Source: Paenibacillus sp. FSL R7-0273 (GTDB taxonomy: Bacteria > Bacillota > Bacilli > Paenibacillales > Paenibacillaceae). Taken from it: 64,000 bases of DNA. This document shows, in pieces, positions 34,353 to 41,900 of this stretch. The position numbers and the translations under genes were made by a program. Within the stretch, counting starts at the first letter, position 1. Every line of letters starts with the position of its first letter. The stretch lies in contig NZ_CP009283.1 in the NCBI RefSeq assembly GCF_000758625.1, positions 5,713,501-5,777,500 of the forward strand, written 5' to 3'. The notes under the pieces are model-generated. The model ran no database searches. It saw only the letters and a list, made by a program, of their open reading frames with translations, and had not been told where the DNA came from.

Positions 34353-34412
34353 TTAGGTGACCTAACTATAATCCCGGCTGATTTTGCCTGTCAATCCGTC
34401 CTTTGGGTCACC
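34353..34412 (-). promoter_or_regulatory. Strong sigma-A promoter with two GGTSACC elements
   Basis: On the minus strand TTGACA (34389-34394), 17 bp, TTATAG (34366-34371) form a near-consensus promoter for the transmembrane AraC gene. The 6-1-6 palindrome TTAGGTGACCTAA (34353-34365) covers the start point, and GGTCACC at 34406-34412 lies about 50 bp upstream. The pair suggests autoregulation. Confidence 0.6.
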
Positions 34413-34441
34413 TTTGGTTATTCCCGGCACACATCCGGCCA

Positions 34442-35155
34442 TCATTCCGTCTCTGCACCAAAGAGCTCCTGTAAAAGCGTATGCGCTATAACTCCGTGAC
34501 CCGAGGCATCCGGATGTATCCCGTCACCGTAACGGTAAGCGGCGTTAAGCGTCCGCTCCTGCCTGATGTGCTTCAGCAGCGGCGTGCGCAGGTCAATGAC
34601 CTGATCAGCCGGACAGCCGCCGGATAACAGCCAGCCCGCATAATGCTCCAGCACCCGGTCGTAATCCTTGTAGGGTTCCAGATAGCTGAAGCCGTCCGCC
34701 TCCGCAGGCAGCAGCAGGCCGTTCATGGAGAGGGCATCGAACGGCGGCGGGGTCAGCAGAACCACCTTGGCTCCGGCTTCATGGATTTGTGCGCTCAGCC
34801 GCCTCATTCCGTCCTGATAGGCGGTGAATCTTTCAGCGGAGTAAGGATGATAGATTCCGTCATTCATTCCGTAACAGGCCACGACTACATCCGGGGAGGC
34901 TTCGGCAAGCTCCCTTGTGAGCCGCTCGTGGATACACGGCCGCGGAAACGGATGTGCCGCTTCGCTGAGTCCCGAGGCCGTCTCGCTCGGCACTCCCCAT
35001 GCCGACAGCCGGACTCCTGGGTGCGGCCGGTGCTCCTTCAGCCATTCTCCGGCCAGCCGGATATATTGACCGTCAGCCGTGATGCTGTCTCCAAGAAACA
35101 GGACGTGCGGCTGTACGGAATTCTGGTTTTCTTTATCAGTAAATAAATGCAGCAT
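34442..35155 (-). CDS. SGNH/GDSL family hydrolase (probable carbohydrate esterase)
   Basis: This 237-residue enzyme has all SGNH blocks: Ser24 in F-L-G-D-S-I, Asn98 in Y-G-M-N-D, and the Asp211/His214 pair in G-D-G-I-H-P-D. The family removes acetyl or other acyl groups, often from polysaccharides. No signal peptide is seen, so it should act on imported oligosaccharides. The start is fixed by CAGGAGGG. It stands alone on the minus strand behind a promoter that shares a 37-bp motif with the GH2/GH94 operon, so it belongs to the same regulon by that evidence. Confidence 0.88.
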   Translation of the reverse strand: MLHLFTDKENQNSVQPHVLFLGDSITADGQYIRLAGEWLKEHRPHPGVRLSAWGVPSETASGLSEAAHPFPRPCIHERLTRELAEASPDVVVACYGMNDGIYHPYSAERFTAYQDGMRRLSAQIHEAGAKVVLLTPPPFDALSMNGLLLPAEADGFSYLEPYKDYDRVLEHYAGWLLSGGCPADQVIDLRTPLLKHIRQERTLNAAYRYGDGIHPDASGHGVIAHTLLQELFGAETE

Positions 35156-35221
35156 GCTTTTCCCTCCTGACAATTACGCGAAGGCGTGTGGCTTCCCTTA
35201 CGGCGGTATGCCCGCAACCTA

Positions 35222-35282
35222 ATGGTAGCGCTGCCTGCCCTTTTCCGCCTTGACGATATCGCCCTTCCTTAGCATAATATTG
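35222..35282. promoter_or_regulatory. Shared 37-bp motif (copy B), cre-like site and divergent promoters
   Basis: 35246-35282 repeats the motif of 23689-23725. On the minus strand TACCAT (35222-35227) lies 19 bp from it, exactly as TAACAT does in copy A, and would serve the SGNH gene. On the plus strand TTGACG (35250-35255), 17 bp, CATAAT (35273-35278) would start transcription at or one base before the ATG at 35285. TGGTAGCGCTGCCT at 35223-35236 resembles a cre site with its last base changed. Confidence 0.55.
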
Positions 35283-35284
35283 CC

Positions 35285-36163
35285 ATGACAACCAAATTAT
35301 TAGCGCGGGACATCGGACTTGAGCCCGGATTTACCTTCCGGATCCAGAAATGTCCGCTGACGCATGATTACTATGTACACAGCCATGATTTTTCTGAGCT
35401 TGTCGTCATTCTGTCGGGAAGCGCCGTGCATATCATCGAAGGGAGAGAGTATCCGGTTACGGCCGGCCAGGTTTTTCTGATCCACAGCGGTGTTTCCCAT
35501 GGTTACAAGAATGTCGAGGACATTGAGTATGTGAACGTTATGTTTCAGCCCGAGGAGCTGCTGCAGCAGCCCGAGCTCAGGCTGCTTCCGGGCTTCCAGG
35601 CGCTGTTCTACATCGAGCCCTTTTACCGTCAGGAGATGTATTTCAAAGGCATGCTTACGCTGGATGCCGAGCAGCTGCTGGAGGCTACACGGCTGCTTGA
35701 TCTGATTCTGGGTGAACATGAGCGCAGGGAGGATGGCTACCGGCTGATGGTCCGCACCTATTTTACCGCCCTGGTGGGCATGCTCTCCCGTTATTATCAG
35801 AACAGCAGCGGGCGCGAGGACAACAAGGCGCTGCGGATCGGTGAGGCGGTTACCTATATTGAGGAGCATTTCCTTCAGCCGGTTACCCTGCAATCCATGG
35901 CAGATATGGCTTATATGTCAACCCGCCAGTTTCTGAGGGTCTTCACCCGTAACTACAAAACCACGCCCATGGACTATGTCATCCGCAAGCGGCTGGACTA
36001 TTCCTGCACGCTGCTGCGGAATCCGGACCTTCCGGTATCCCGGGTGGCCATGGACAGCGGCTTCCATGACCAGAACTATTACGCCCGCCAGTTCCGCAAA
36101 TTATATAACTGCACGCCAACCGAATACCGTGAACGGATCAGCGGCTCCGGGGAAGAGGGATAA
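35285..36163 (+). CDS. AraC family transcriptional regulator (RhaS/RhaR-like cupin type), possibly leaderless mRNA
   Basis: This 292-residue regulator has an N-terminal cupin (about 15-90; H-S-H-D-F-S-E-L-V-V-I-L-S-G and H-S-G-V-S-H-G-Y) as in sugar-binding RhaR-like proteins. A C-terminal double helix-turn-helix (about 185-285) includes V-S-R-V-A-M-D-S-G-F-H-D-Q-N-Y-Y-A-R-Q-F-R-K. No Shine-Dalgarno sequence precedes the ATG; instead a -10 box lies 7-12 bases before it, so the transcript may begin at the start codon. Its gene abuts the next, convergent AraC gene with touching stop codons. It may control the divergent SGNH gene and, through the shared motif, the GH2/GH94 operon. Confidence 0.88.
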   Translation: MTTKLLARDIGLEPGFTFRIQKCPLTHDYYVHSHDFSELVVILSGSAVHIIEGREYPVTAGQVFLIHSGVSHGYKNVEDIEYVNVMFQPEELLQQPELRLLPGFQALFYIEPFYRQEMYFKGMLTLDAEQLLEATRLLDLILGEHERREDGYRLMVRTYFTALVGMLSRYYQNSSGREDNKALRIGEAVTYIEEHFLQPVTLQSMADMAYMSTRQFLRVFTRNYKTTPMDYVIRKRLDYSCTLLRNPDLPVSRVAMDSGFHDQNYYARQFRKLYNCTPTEYRERISGSGEEG

Positions 36164-37069
36164 TTACTCCCTGCCCTCTCCTGCGGCGGCGGCTTCCTCC
36201 CGCTGGCGCTGCCGCCGCCGGTAGGCTGCTGGAGTCACGCCGAATCTTGCGCTGAACAGCCGGGTCAGATAATTCACATCACGGATGCCTATCCTTTCAG
36301 CAATATCCGATACACTGAGTACGGTACCGCTGAGCAGCTTCTTGGCTTCCTCCAGCCGCCGCTGCAGCACATACTGCAGCGGCGTTGTGCCGATATGCTG
36401 CTTCATGCATCTCGTAATATAATCCGCTTGGAAATGCAGCTCCTCCTGCAGCCCCGTCACCTGAAACGGCTCCTTCCAATGCCTGTCGAGATAAGCCGCC
36501 GCTGCCCGGGCCAGCCGGACCGCCGGCTCCGGCAGCGCCGTGCGGGCGCATTCCGCCTGCAGCGCCGCCATCAGCTCAGCCAGGAGAACGTGGAGCCGCA
36601 GGGCATTTTCGGCATTCAGCCGGCTGTGAATCTCGTTCATCTCATCCAGAATCGGCTCCAGCGCCTCTACGTCTACGGCAGCAAATTTCGGCATATACAG
36701 CCGCTGCTGCGCAGAGGGCTCCTCATCCTCTACCGTTCCTTTGGCCAGCAGTGCAGACCAGGGAATCTCCTCCTGCAGAATATAAGCCGGCTTCCCCTCA
36801 TGGATGAAATGCACCCAGTAAATCTCCGTATCCTCTTCACATACCCGGTAGCCCTCGTGCGGCAGCCCTGCTTCAAGCACAAGCAGCCTGCCCGGGCCGA
36901 TTGCATATTCCTTCCCCTGTTCAGCCATATAGAGCGTTCCTCGCTTAACCAGCAGCAGATCATATACCCCGAAGGTACGGGCAAAATGCCGGTCACCCGG
37001 CGACCAGACGGCCAGCCCCACCGTGACAAACTTTGGCAGCGGCGGAATCGTAAATTCCAGACAGAGCAC
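36164..37069 (-). CDS. AraC family transcriptional regulator
   Basis: This 301-residue regulator has an N-terminal cupin-like part (about 10-90, with L-P-H-E-G-Y) and a C-terminal double helix-turn-helix (about 190-285) with V-S-D-I-A-E-R-I-G-I-R-D-V-N-Y-L-T-R-L-F-S-A-R-F-G. The start is GTG behind AAGGAGGGG. A short Ala/Glu/Arg-rich tail follows the DNA-binding domain. It is divergent from the GHL6-type glycosidase at 37203 and shares a control region with a cre-like site, so it is likely to regulate that enzyme. Confidence 0.88.
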   Translation of the reverse strand: MLCLEFTIPPLPKFVTVGLAVWSPGDRHFARTFGVYDLLLVKRGTLYMAEQGKEYAIGPGRLLVLEAGLPHEGYRVCEEDTEIYWVHFIHEGKPAYILQEEIPWSALLAKGTVEDEEPSAQQRLYMPKFAAVDVEALEPILDEMNEIHSRLNAENALRLHVLLAELMAALQAECARTALPEPAVRLARAAAAYLDRHWKEPFQVTGLQEELHFQADYITRCMKQHIGTTPLQYVLQRRLEEAKKLLSGTVLSVSDIAERIGIRDVNYLTRLFSARFGVTPAAYRRRQRQREEAAAAGEGRE

Positions 37070-37115
37070 TGTATCCCCTCCTTATCTCAAAGTCGGTTTT
37101 GTGCTATTTCAAGTC

Positions 37116-37140
37116 TATAATATCACTGGTAGCGCTTGCA
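37116..37140. promoter_or_regulatory. TATAAT box and cre-like catabolite control site
   Basis: TATAAT at 37116-37121 lies between the two divergent genes. TGGTAGCGCTTGCA at 37127-37140 fits the CcpA consensus TGNNARCGNNNNCA and would sit just downstream of a plus-strand start or overlap the minus-strand promoter. Confidence 0.5.
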
Positions 37141-37202
37141 GAAAAGAGGTACATTGACTGGGAATCGCTTTATATCCAATTTCTATAAGGGGCTGTTCAT
37201 CC

Positions 37203-39191
37203 ATGCGTTTCCGTCAGGTTCATCTCGACTTCCATACCTCCGAGGCCATTCCCGGCATCGGAAAAGATTTCAGCAAAGCCCAGTTCCAGTCCATGCTGCG
37301 CGCCGGCCATGTCGATTCCATCACTGTATTCTCCAAATGCCATCACGGCTGGGCCTACCATCCCAGCGAAGCCAATGAGATCCATCCGCATCTTGATTTC
37401 GATCTGCTGGGGGAAATGATTGAGGCTGCCCACGAAATAGGGGTCCGTACACCAGTCTATTTATCTGCCGGCCTGGACGAAAAGCTGGCCCGCCGTCATC
37501 CCGAATGGCTGATCCGCGACGCGGAGGACCGCACGCGCTGGGTGAAGGATTTCATGACGCCGGGCTACCATGAGTTCTGCCTGGGCACGCCTTATCTGGA
37601 TATTCTGCTGGCCCAGCTTCATGAGGTGGTCACCCGTTACGATGCGGACGGCATCTTCCTCGACATCGTCGGCGCACGCAAATGCCGCTGCCAGTACTGC
37701 GTCGCTGCCCTGCTTGCAGAGGGCAAGGACCCGCGTGACGAAGACGCCGCCCGCCGCCTGGGCGAGCAGACTTACCTCAACTATGCGCGCCGCGTCCGCG
37801 AGACCATCGATGCCGTGAAGCCCGGCCTGCCGGTCTATCACAACAACGGCCATCAGCAGCGGGGCCGGCGGGACCTCGTCCATGTCAACACTCACCTTGA
37901 GCTGGAATCGCTCCCGACCGGGGGCTGGGGCTACGACCACTTTCCGCTGTCCGCCCGTTATGCCCAGCCGCTCGGCCTGGAATTTCTCGGCATGACCGGC
38001 AAATTTCATACCTCCTGGGGCGAATTCGGCGGCTACAAGCATCCGAACGCGCTGCGCTATGAAGCCGCGCTCAGCCTCGCCCACGGCGCGAAGTGCTCCA
38101 TCGGCGACCAGCTTCACCCGTCCGGCCTGATGGATGAGGCCACTTATGCCCTGATCGGAGCCGCCTATACCGAGGTCGAGGCGAAGGAGCCGTGGTGCAG
38201 CGGCGTTACCTCCGTCGCCGACATCGCCGTCCTGTCCCTGGAGGCTGCGCGCGAAGCCTGCCCCGGCGGCGAGGCGCTGAAGGGGACACGCAACAATCTG
38301 GCCGATGCCGGAGCGGTGCGCATCCTGACCGAAGGCCATTATCTGTATGACATTGTCGATACAGATAGCGACTGGTCAGCATACAAGGTGCTGGTGCTGC
38401 CGGATGAGGTGCCGGTCTGGCCTGAGCTGGCGGCAGCTATTGCCGCCTTTACCTCCGCAGGCGGCAAAGTGCTGGCTACCGGCAGGTCCGGCCTGAACCC
38501 GGCCGGGGATGCTTTTGCGCTGGAGCTGGGAGTGAGCTGGCTGGGAACGAATACGTACCGCCCGTCCTATTTCCGTCCGCACTTCACTCCCGGTGCGCTG
38601 CAGCCCGCTTCCTTTGTTATGTACGGCGAGGGTCACCTGGTGGAGCTGAACGGCGGGAACTCCCTCGGCCATCTGGAGAATCCGTATTTCAACCGGGATG
38701 TCTTCACCTTCTGCTCGCATCAGCATACACCGGGTGCCCGTGAGGACAACGGGCCGGCCATGGTCGAAAGCGGCAGCGGAATCTACATCGCCTGGGATGT
38801 ATTCAGCGAATATGCGGACGGCGGCCATCTTATTCTGAAGGCGATGGTGCTCCATGCGCTGTCCCGGCTGCTGCCGCAGCCAGTCCTCAGCACCAGCCTC
38901 CCGGCGCGGGGCATCACCACCCTGCAGTATCAGCAGGCTGAGCGCCGCTACGTGAATCACCTGCTCTATGCTGCTCCGGCGCTGAAGGGCCGCATCGAGG
39001 TGATCGAGGACATCGTGCCGCTGCGCGATATCTCCGTCAGCCTGCGGCTCCCGTCCGCTGCAGGCGTCAAGCGGGTCTATCTGGCCCCGGCGATGAGTGA
39101 GCTGCCGTTCACGGCAGACCAGGACGGCGGGATCACTTTCACTGTCCCGCAGCTTGAGAATCACCAGATGGCTGTGATCGAGCTGGCTTAG
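37203..39191 (+). CDS. GHL6-type putative glycosidase with beta-galactosidase trimerisation-like domain
   Basis: This 662-residue protein starts with a TIM-barrel domain (about 5-340) that matches hypothetical glycosyl hydrolase 6 (GHL6). Family landmarks are H-L-D-F-H-T, the acidic block D-A-D-G-I-F-L-D-I-V with Asp154, and a C-R-C-Q-Y-C cluster at 161-166 that could bind metal. The middle part (about 345-540) has the look of the GH42 trimerisation domain, and a sandwich domain closes the chain. No signal peptide is present. Known relatives are poorly characterised, so the substrate is open. AAGGGGC precedes the ATG. A strong hairpin terminator follows the gene. Confidence 0.75.
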   Translation: MRFRQVHLDFHTSEAIPGIGKDFSKAQFQSMLRAGHVDSITVFSKCHHGWAYHPSEANEIHPHLDFDLLGEMIEAAHEIGVRTPVYLSAGLDEKLARRHPEWLIRDAEDRTRWVKDFMTPGYHEFCLGTPYLDILLAQLHEVVTRYDADGIFLDIVGARKCRCQYCVAALLAEGKDPRDEDAARRLGEQTYLNYARRVRETIDAVKPGLPVYHNNGHQQRGRRDLVHVNTHLELESLPTGGWGYDHFPLSARYAQPLGLEFLGMTGKFHTSWGEFGGYKHPNALRYEAALSLAHGAKCSIGDQLHPSGLMDEATYALIGAAYTEVEAKEPWCSGVTSVADIAVLSLEAAREACPGGEALKGTRNNLADAGAVRILTEGHYLYDIVDTDSDWSAYKVLVLPDEVPVWPELAAAIAAFTSAGGKVLATGRSGLNPAGDAFALELGVSWLGTNTYRPSYFRPHFTPGALQPASFVMYGEGHLVELNGGNSLGHLENPYFNRDVFTFCSHQHTPGAREDNGPAMVESGSGIYIAWDVFSEYADGGHLILKAMVLHALSRLLPQPVLSTSLPARGITTLQYQQAERRYVNHLLYAAPALKGRIEVIEDIVPLRDISVSLRLPSAAGVKRVYLAPAMSELPFTADQDGGITFTVPQLENHQMAVIELA

Positions 39192-39240
39192 GGCAGTACA
39201 GGGATTACACCGCAGCACAAGCTCCCCTCTCCTTGCATGC

Positions 39241-39286
39241 AAAAGGCAGCAGCCCGAGACTAAATAGTCTAAGGCTGCTGCTTTTA
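39241..39286. terminator. Hairpin terminator after GHL6-type gene
   Basis: AAGGCAGCAGCC (39243-39254) pairs with GGCTGCTGCTT (39273 on), with an inner GACTA/TAGTC stem, followed by TTTTACTTA. A-rich bases on the left allow function on the other strand. Confidence 0.85.
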
Positions 39287-39336
39287 CTTACTATGTTTTT
39301 CGAATATCACCCGGAGGAGGATGCTCCCAGCAACAT

Positions 39337-39523
39337 TTAGTTTGATTTTCGCCACCTAATTCCCTCATTCCCCCGAATCTGCAGTAATTAGCTGTAAAAA
39401 CGCCAGTTAAATCGGGCAATTTACCGCTCCGCCAGCATTTCCGGCGAAATTAAGTAACCTTTTTCCAGCTAAAGTTCCGTTAGCAGGCTTCACCGGAGAA
39501 TTAACTGACTATTTTCCAGTTAA
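39337..39523. repeat. 51-bp dyad repeat array, four units (array 3)
   Basis: TTA-starting dyads of 23 bp begin at 39337, 39388, 39450 and 39501, giving steps of 51, 62 and 51. The best unit has TTAACTG and CAGTTAA arms around ACTATTTTC. 62 is 51 plus one helical turn. The first spacer contains TTTCGCC, AATTCCC, TCAT and GAATC, resembling the spacer of array 1. The array fills the space between two convergent genes; 39524-39646 shows nothing further. Confidence 0.7.
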
Positions 39524-39646
39524 TTTTACTCTGATGAGCCTTTCCTGCATATCAGTCCCCGCAGAGAATGTTACCGGGAAACCGGCCGGATCATCTGCCT
39601 ATTTTACCGCTGACTCCCTTTATATGAACGCTCTATCCTGACACCC

Positions 39647-40441
39647 TTAATAAATCGTCGGCACCATTCCCCCGTCCATCCGCACAGCCGAGCCTCTGAA
39701 CGCCGCTCCGTAAGGGCTGCAGATAAAAGCCGCCAGCTTCCCGATCTCAGACGGTCTGATAAAGCGCTGGAGCTCCGACTGCGGCAGGTTCCCCGCCATG
39801 AATTTCTTTTCTTTTTCCTCGAAGGGGATATTGTCAGCGGCGTAGATTCCCTCAATGATCTGCTGCACATTTTCAGACAGTGTCGGTCCCGGCATGATCG
39901 TGTTGACTGTCACTTCAGTTCCTGCGGTCAATCTGGACAAGCTTCTGGAAAGGGAGAGCAGCGCCGATTTGGTCACTGCATACTGCGGCATCTGGCCTGA
40001 AGGCATGACCGCCTCCTCACTCGCAATAAAGATTACGCGGCCATTGTTATTCTCCAGCATCCTTGGCAGGTAGAATCTGCATAATGCGTTAGCGGCGAGC
40101 ACATTCGTACGGAAATATTTTTCCCAGATTTCATCGGTTGCGTCGGCATAGCCCATGATTTCATAGATGCCCATATTGTTCACCAGAATGTCCACCTGCG
40201 GGTGCTGTTCAAACAAGGCTTCTCTCTGTGTAATATCTGTAAGGTCTGCAGCAGCTGCCTGCGGAGAAGTCTCCGGAAATGCCTTGCGGATCTCGTCCAC
40301 AGTCCGTTCTGCTTCCTCCCGGCTTCTGCTGTTAATCAGTACATTCACGCCTTCGCTCGCCAGCTCCAGGGCAACCGCTTTGCCGATTCCCTTCGTTGAT
40401 CCTGTTACTAAGGCCGTTTTTCCCTGCAAATTCATATCCAT
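39647..40441 (-). CDS. SDR family oxidoreductase
   Basis: This 264-residue short-chain dehydrogenase has the NAD(P)-binding motif T-G-S-T-K-G-I-G (13-20), N-N-M-G (88-91), and the catalytic Ser141, Tyr154 and Lys158. The third and fourth residues of N-N-A-G are changed to N-N-M-G, which is tolerated. The C-terminus M-D-G-G-M-V-P-T is standard. GGGGAG precedes the ATG. It has its own promoter (TATGAT with TTACCC, near 40496-40523) and lies after an AraC gene on the same strand. The substrate is unknown. Confidence 0.88.
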   Translation of the reverse strand: MDMNLQGKTALVTGSTKGIGKAVALELASEGVNVLINSRSREEAERTVDEIRKAFPETSPQAAAADLTDITQREALFEQHPQVDILVNNMGIYEIMGYADATDEIWEKYFRTNVLAANALCRFYLPRMLENNNGRVIFIASEEAVMPSGQMPQYAVTKSALLSLSRSLSRLTAGTEVTVNTIMPGPTLSENVQQIIEGIYAADNIPFEEKEKKFMAGNLPQSELQRFIRPSEIGKLAAFICSPYGAAFRGSAVRMDGGMVPTIY

Positions 40442-40541
40442 AGCGCATGTCTCCCCAATGATGTATTCCAGAACCTGAATGTTCCGTCAGGGATAATCAT
40501 ACTTTACCGGGAGTGCCGGGTAACTAGCCTGCCGTGCCAAT

Positions 40542-41573
40542 CTACTTGCAGAACACGCCATCTTCCTGCTGAACCGTATGCTCCAGACGCCAGCGGGCCG
40601 GCGTAGCCCCTTCCCATATCCTGAATGCGCGGTAAAATGAATTCTGATCCTCATAGCCGACCAGACAGGCGACTTCTTTAATGTCGAGCGAAGGATCTGA
40701 CAGGTACTCCCTGGCCTGCTCATGCCTGGCTTGCGTCAGCAGCGCCTTGAAGCTTGCCCCATCCTCCCTCAGCCGCCGCTGCAGCGTCCGGTCACTCATG
40801 TTGAGCTCCCGGGCCACAGCCTGGATATCATAATGTCCGCCCATGAGGCTCCGCCTGATGATCCATTTTACTGTCTCTGCAACTGATGGGCTGCCCTGCT
40901 GCTCGTTCAATGTCCGGTCCAGCGCGGGTGTCAGTATAGCCAGCAGCTCTTCATTATAGGTGGTAAAAGGAAGGTCCAGGTCGCTGCGCCGCAGAATGAG
41001 CCGGTTCCTTCCCGTTCCGGTCTGTACAGGGCTCCCGAAATACGCCTCCAGCGCTGTTACATCAGCAGCCGGATGTGAGAACTCTACCCTGCGGGCTGTT
41101 ATAGCCTGTCCTGTTCCCCTCCGGCCGAGCTCCAGAAGATACGCCAGCGTAACCCCGATCAGAATCTGCGGGATGGCTGACTCTGCATGCTGCCATTGCA
41201 GCTCAACCCTGCATTCCTCATCCGCCTCCGTTATAATCAGCTGCTCGGGCGGGCACATTTGTTTATATCTGGCCATGCGGTTGAGCGCATCACGGTAATC
41301 ACGGGCATGATACGTGGCCAGCACATCCGGCGGATAGTGTACCGTTTCAAAAGATGTTACCAGCCCGGTGATCCCCTCTCCAATATCCGGAGCCAGCTCT
41401 TCAAAAGCCTGCCAGACCGCAAAATACTCTGCAGCACTAACCTTGGGCTCTTTAATGATCGAAAGCGGAAGCCGGGCCTGCCGGACTATCTCTGCGGGGG
41501 CAATTCCTAATTGCTGTACCCCCGACCAGAAGCCAAACGGGAATTTAATATATTTTTCGGTATGCAGCATCAT
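40542..41573 (-). CDS. AraC family regulator with arabinose-binding-like N-terminal domain (OruR/ToxR-type)
   Basis: This 343-residue regulator carries the all-helical Arabinose_bd-type N-terminal domain (about 20-210) found in OruR- and ArgR-like AraC proteins, not a cupin. The C-terminal helix-turn-helix pair (about 235-330) has I-Q-A-V-A-R-E-L-N-M-S-D-R-T-L-Q-R-R-L and I-K-E-V-A-C-L-V-G-Y-E-D-Q-N-S-F-Y-R-A-F. AAGGAG stands eight bases before the ATG. It may control the SDR gene 100 bases downstream. Its inducer is unknown. Confidence 0.87.
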   Translation of the reverse strand: MMLHTEKYIKFPFGFWSGVQQLGIAPAEIVRQARLPLSIIKEPKVSAAEYFAVWQAFEELAPDIGEGITGLVTSFETVHYPPDVLATYHARDYRDALNRMARYKQMCPPEQLIITEADEECRVELQWQHAESAIPQILIGVTLAYLLELGRRGTGQAITARRVEFSHPAADVTALEAYFGSPVQTGTGRNRLILRRSDLDLPFTTYNEELLAILTPALDRTLNEQQGSPSVAETVKWIIRRSLMGGHYDIQAVARELNMSDRTLQRRLREDGASFKALLTQARHEQAREYLSDPSLDIKEVACLVGYEDQNSFYRAFRIWEGATPARWRLEHTVQQEDGVFCK

Positions 41574-41794
41574 ACAGGATTCTCCTTATACAGCATGGCA
41601 ATGCGTGTTTTATATAAAAGCATACTCTTTAACCTGTTCAAAAGTCTAACTTTGCCGGACCTTTTCCATACTTGTACCGGTTTATGATATTCTCTATAAA
41701 TTACTGCTTGCCTTAATGTGTACATTAACCTTTAAGCTTTATAAAGCAAGCCGCCAGGGATACCTGATGTAAGCCGGAGAGGAGGATAATAAGC

Positions 41795-41897
41795 ATGGCA
41801 TTTTCTATAAAAGAAGCCTCTGACCGCCTGCTGCCGGGCCCACAAAATCCGTTATTACGAAAAAGAGGGGCTGCTTCCTTATATTCAAAGGGATTAG
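41795..41897 (+). pseudogene. Decayed MerR-type regulator, N-terminal fragment with frameshift
   Basis: The frame opens with M-A-F-S-I-K-E-A-S-D-R, the start of a MerR helix-turn-helix, behind GGAGAGGAGG. After a one-base shift near 41830-41840 the next frame reads H-K-I-R-Y-Y-E-K-E-G-L-L-P-Y-I-Q-R-D and hits a TAG. The remaining 80 or so residues of a MerR protein are missing. It is followed at once by the aldo-keto reductase remnant, its usual partner. Confidence 0.8.
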
Positions 41898-41900
41898 CAT

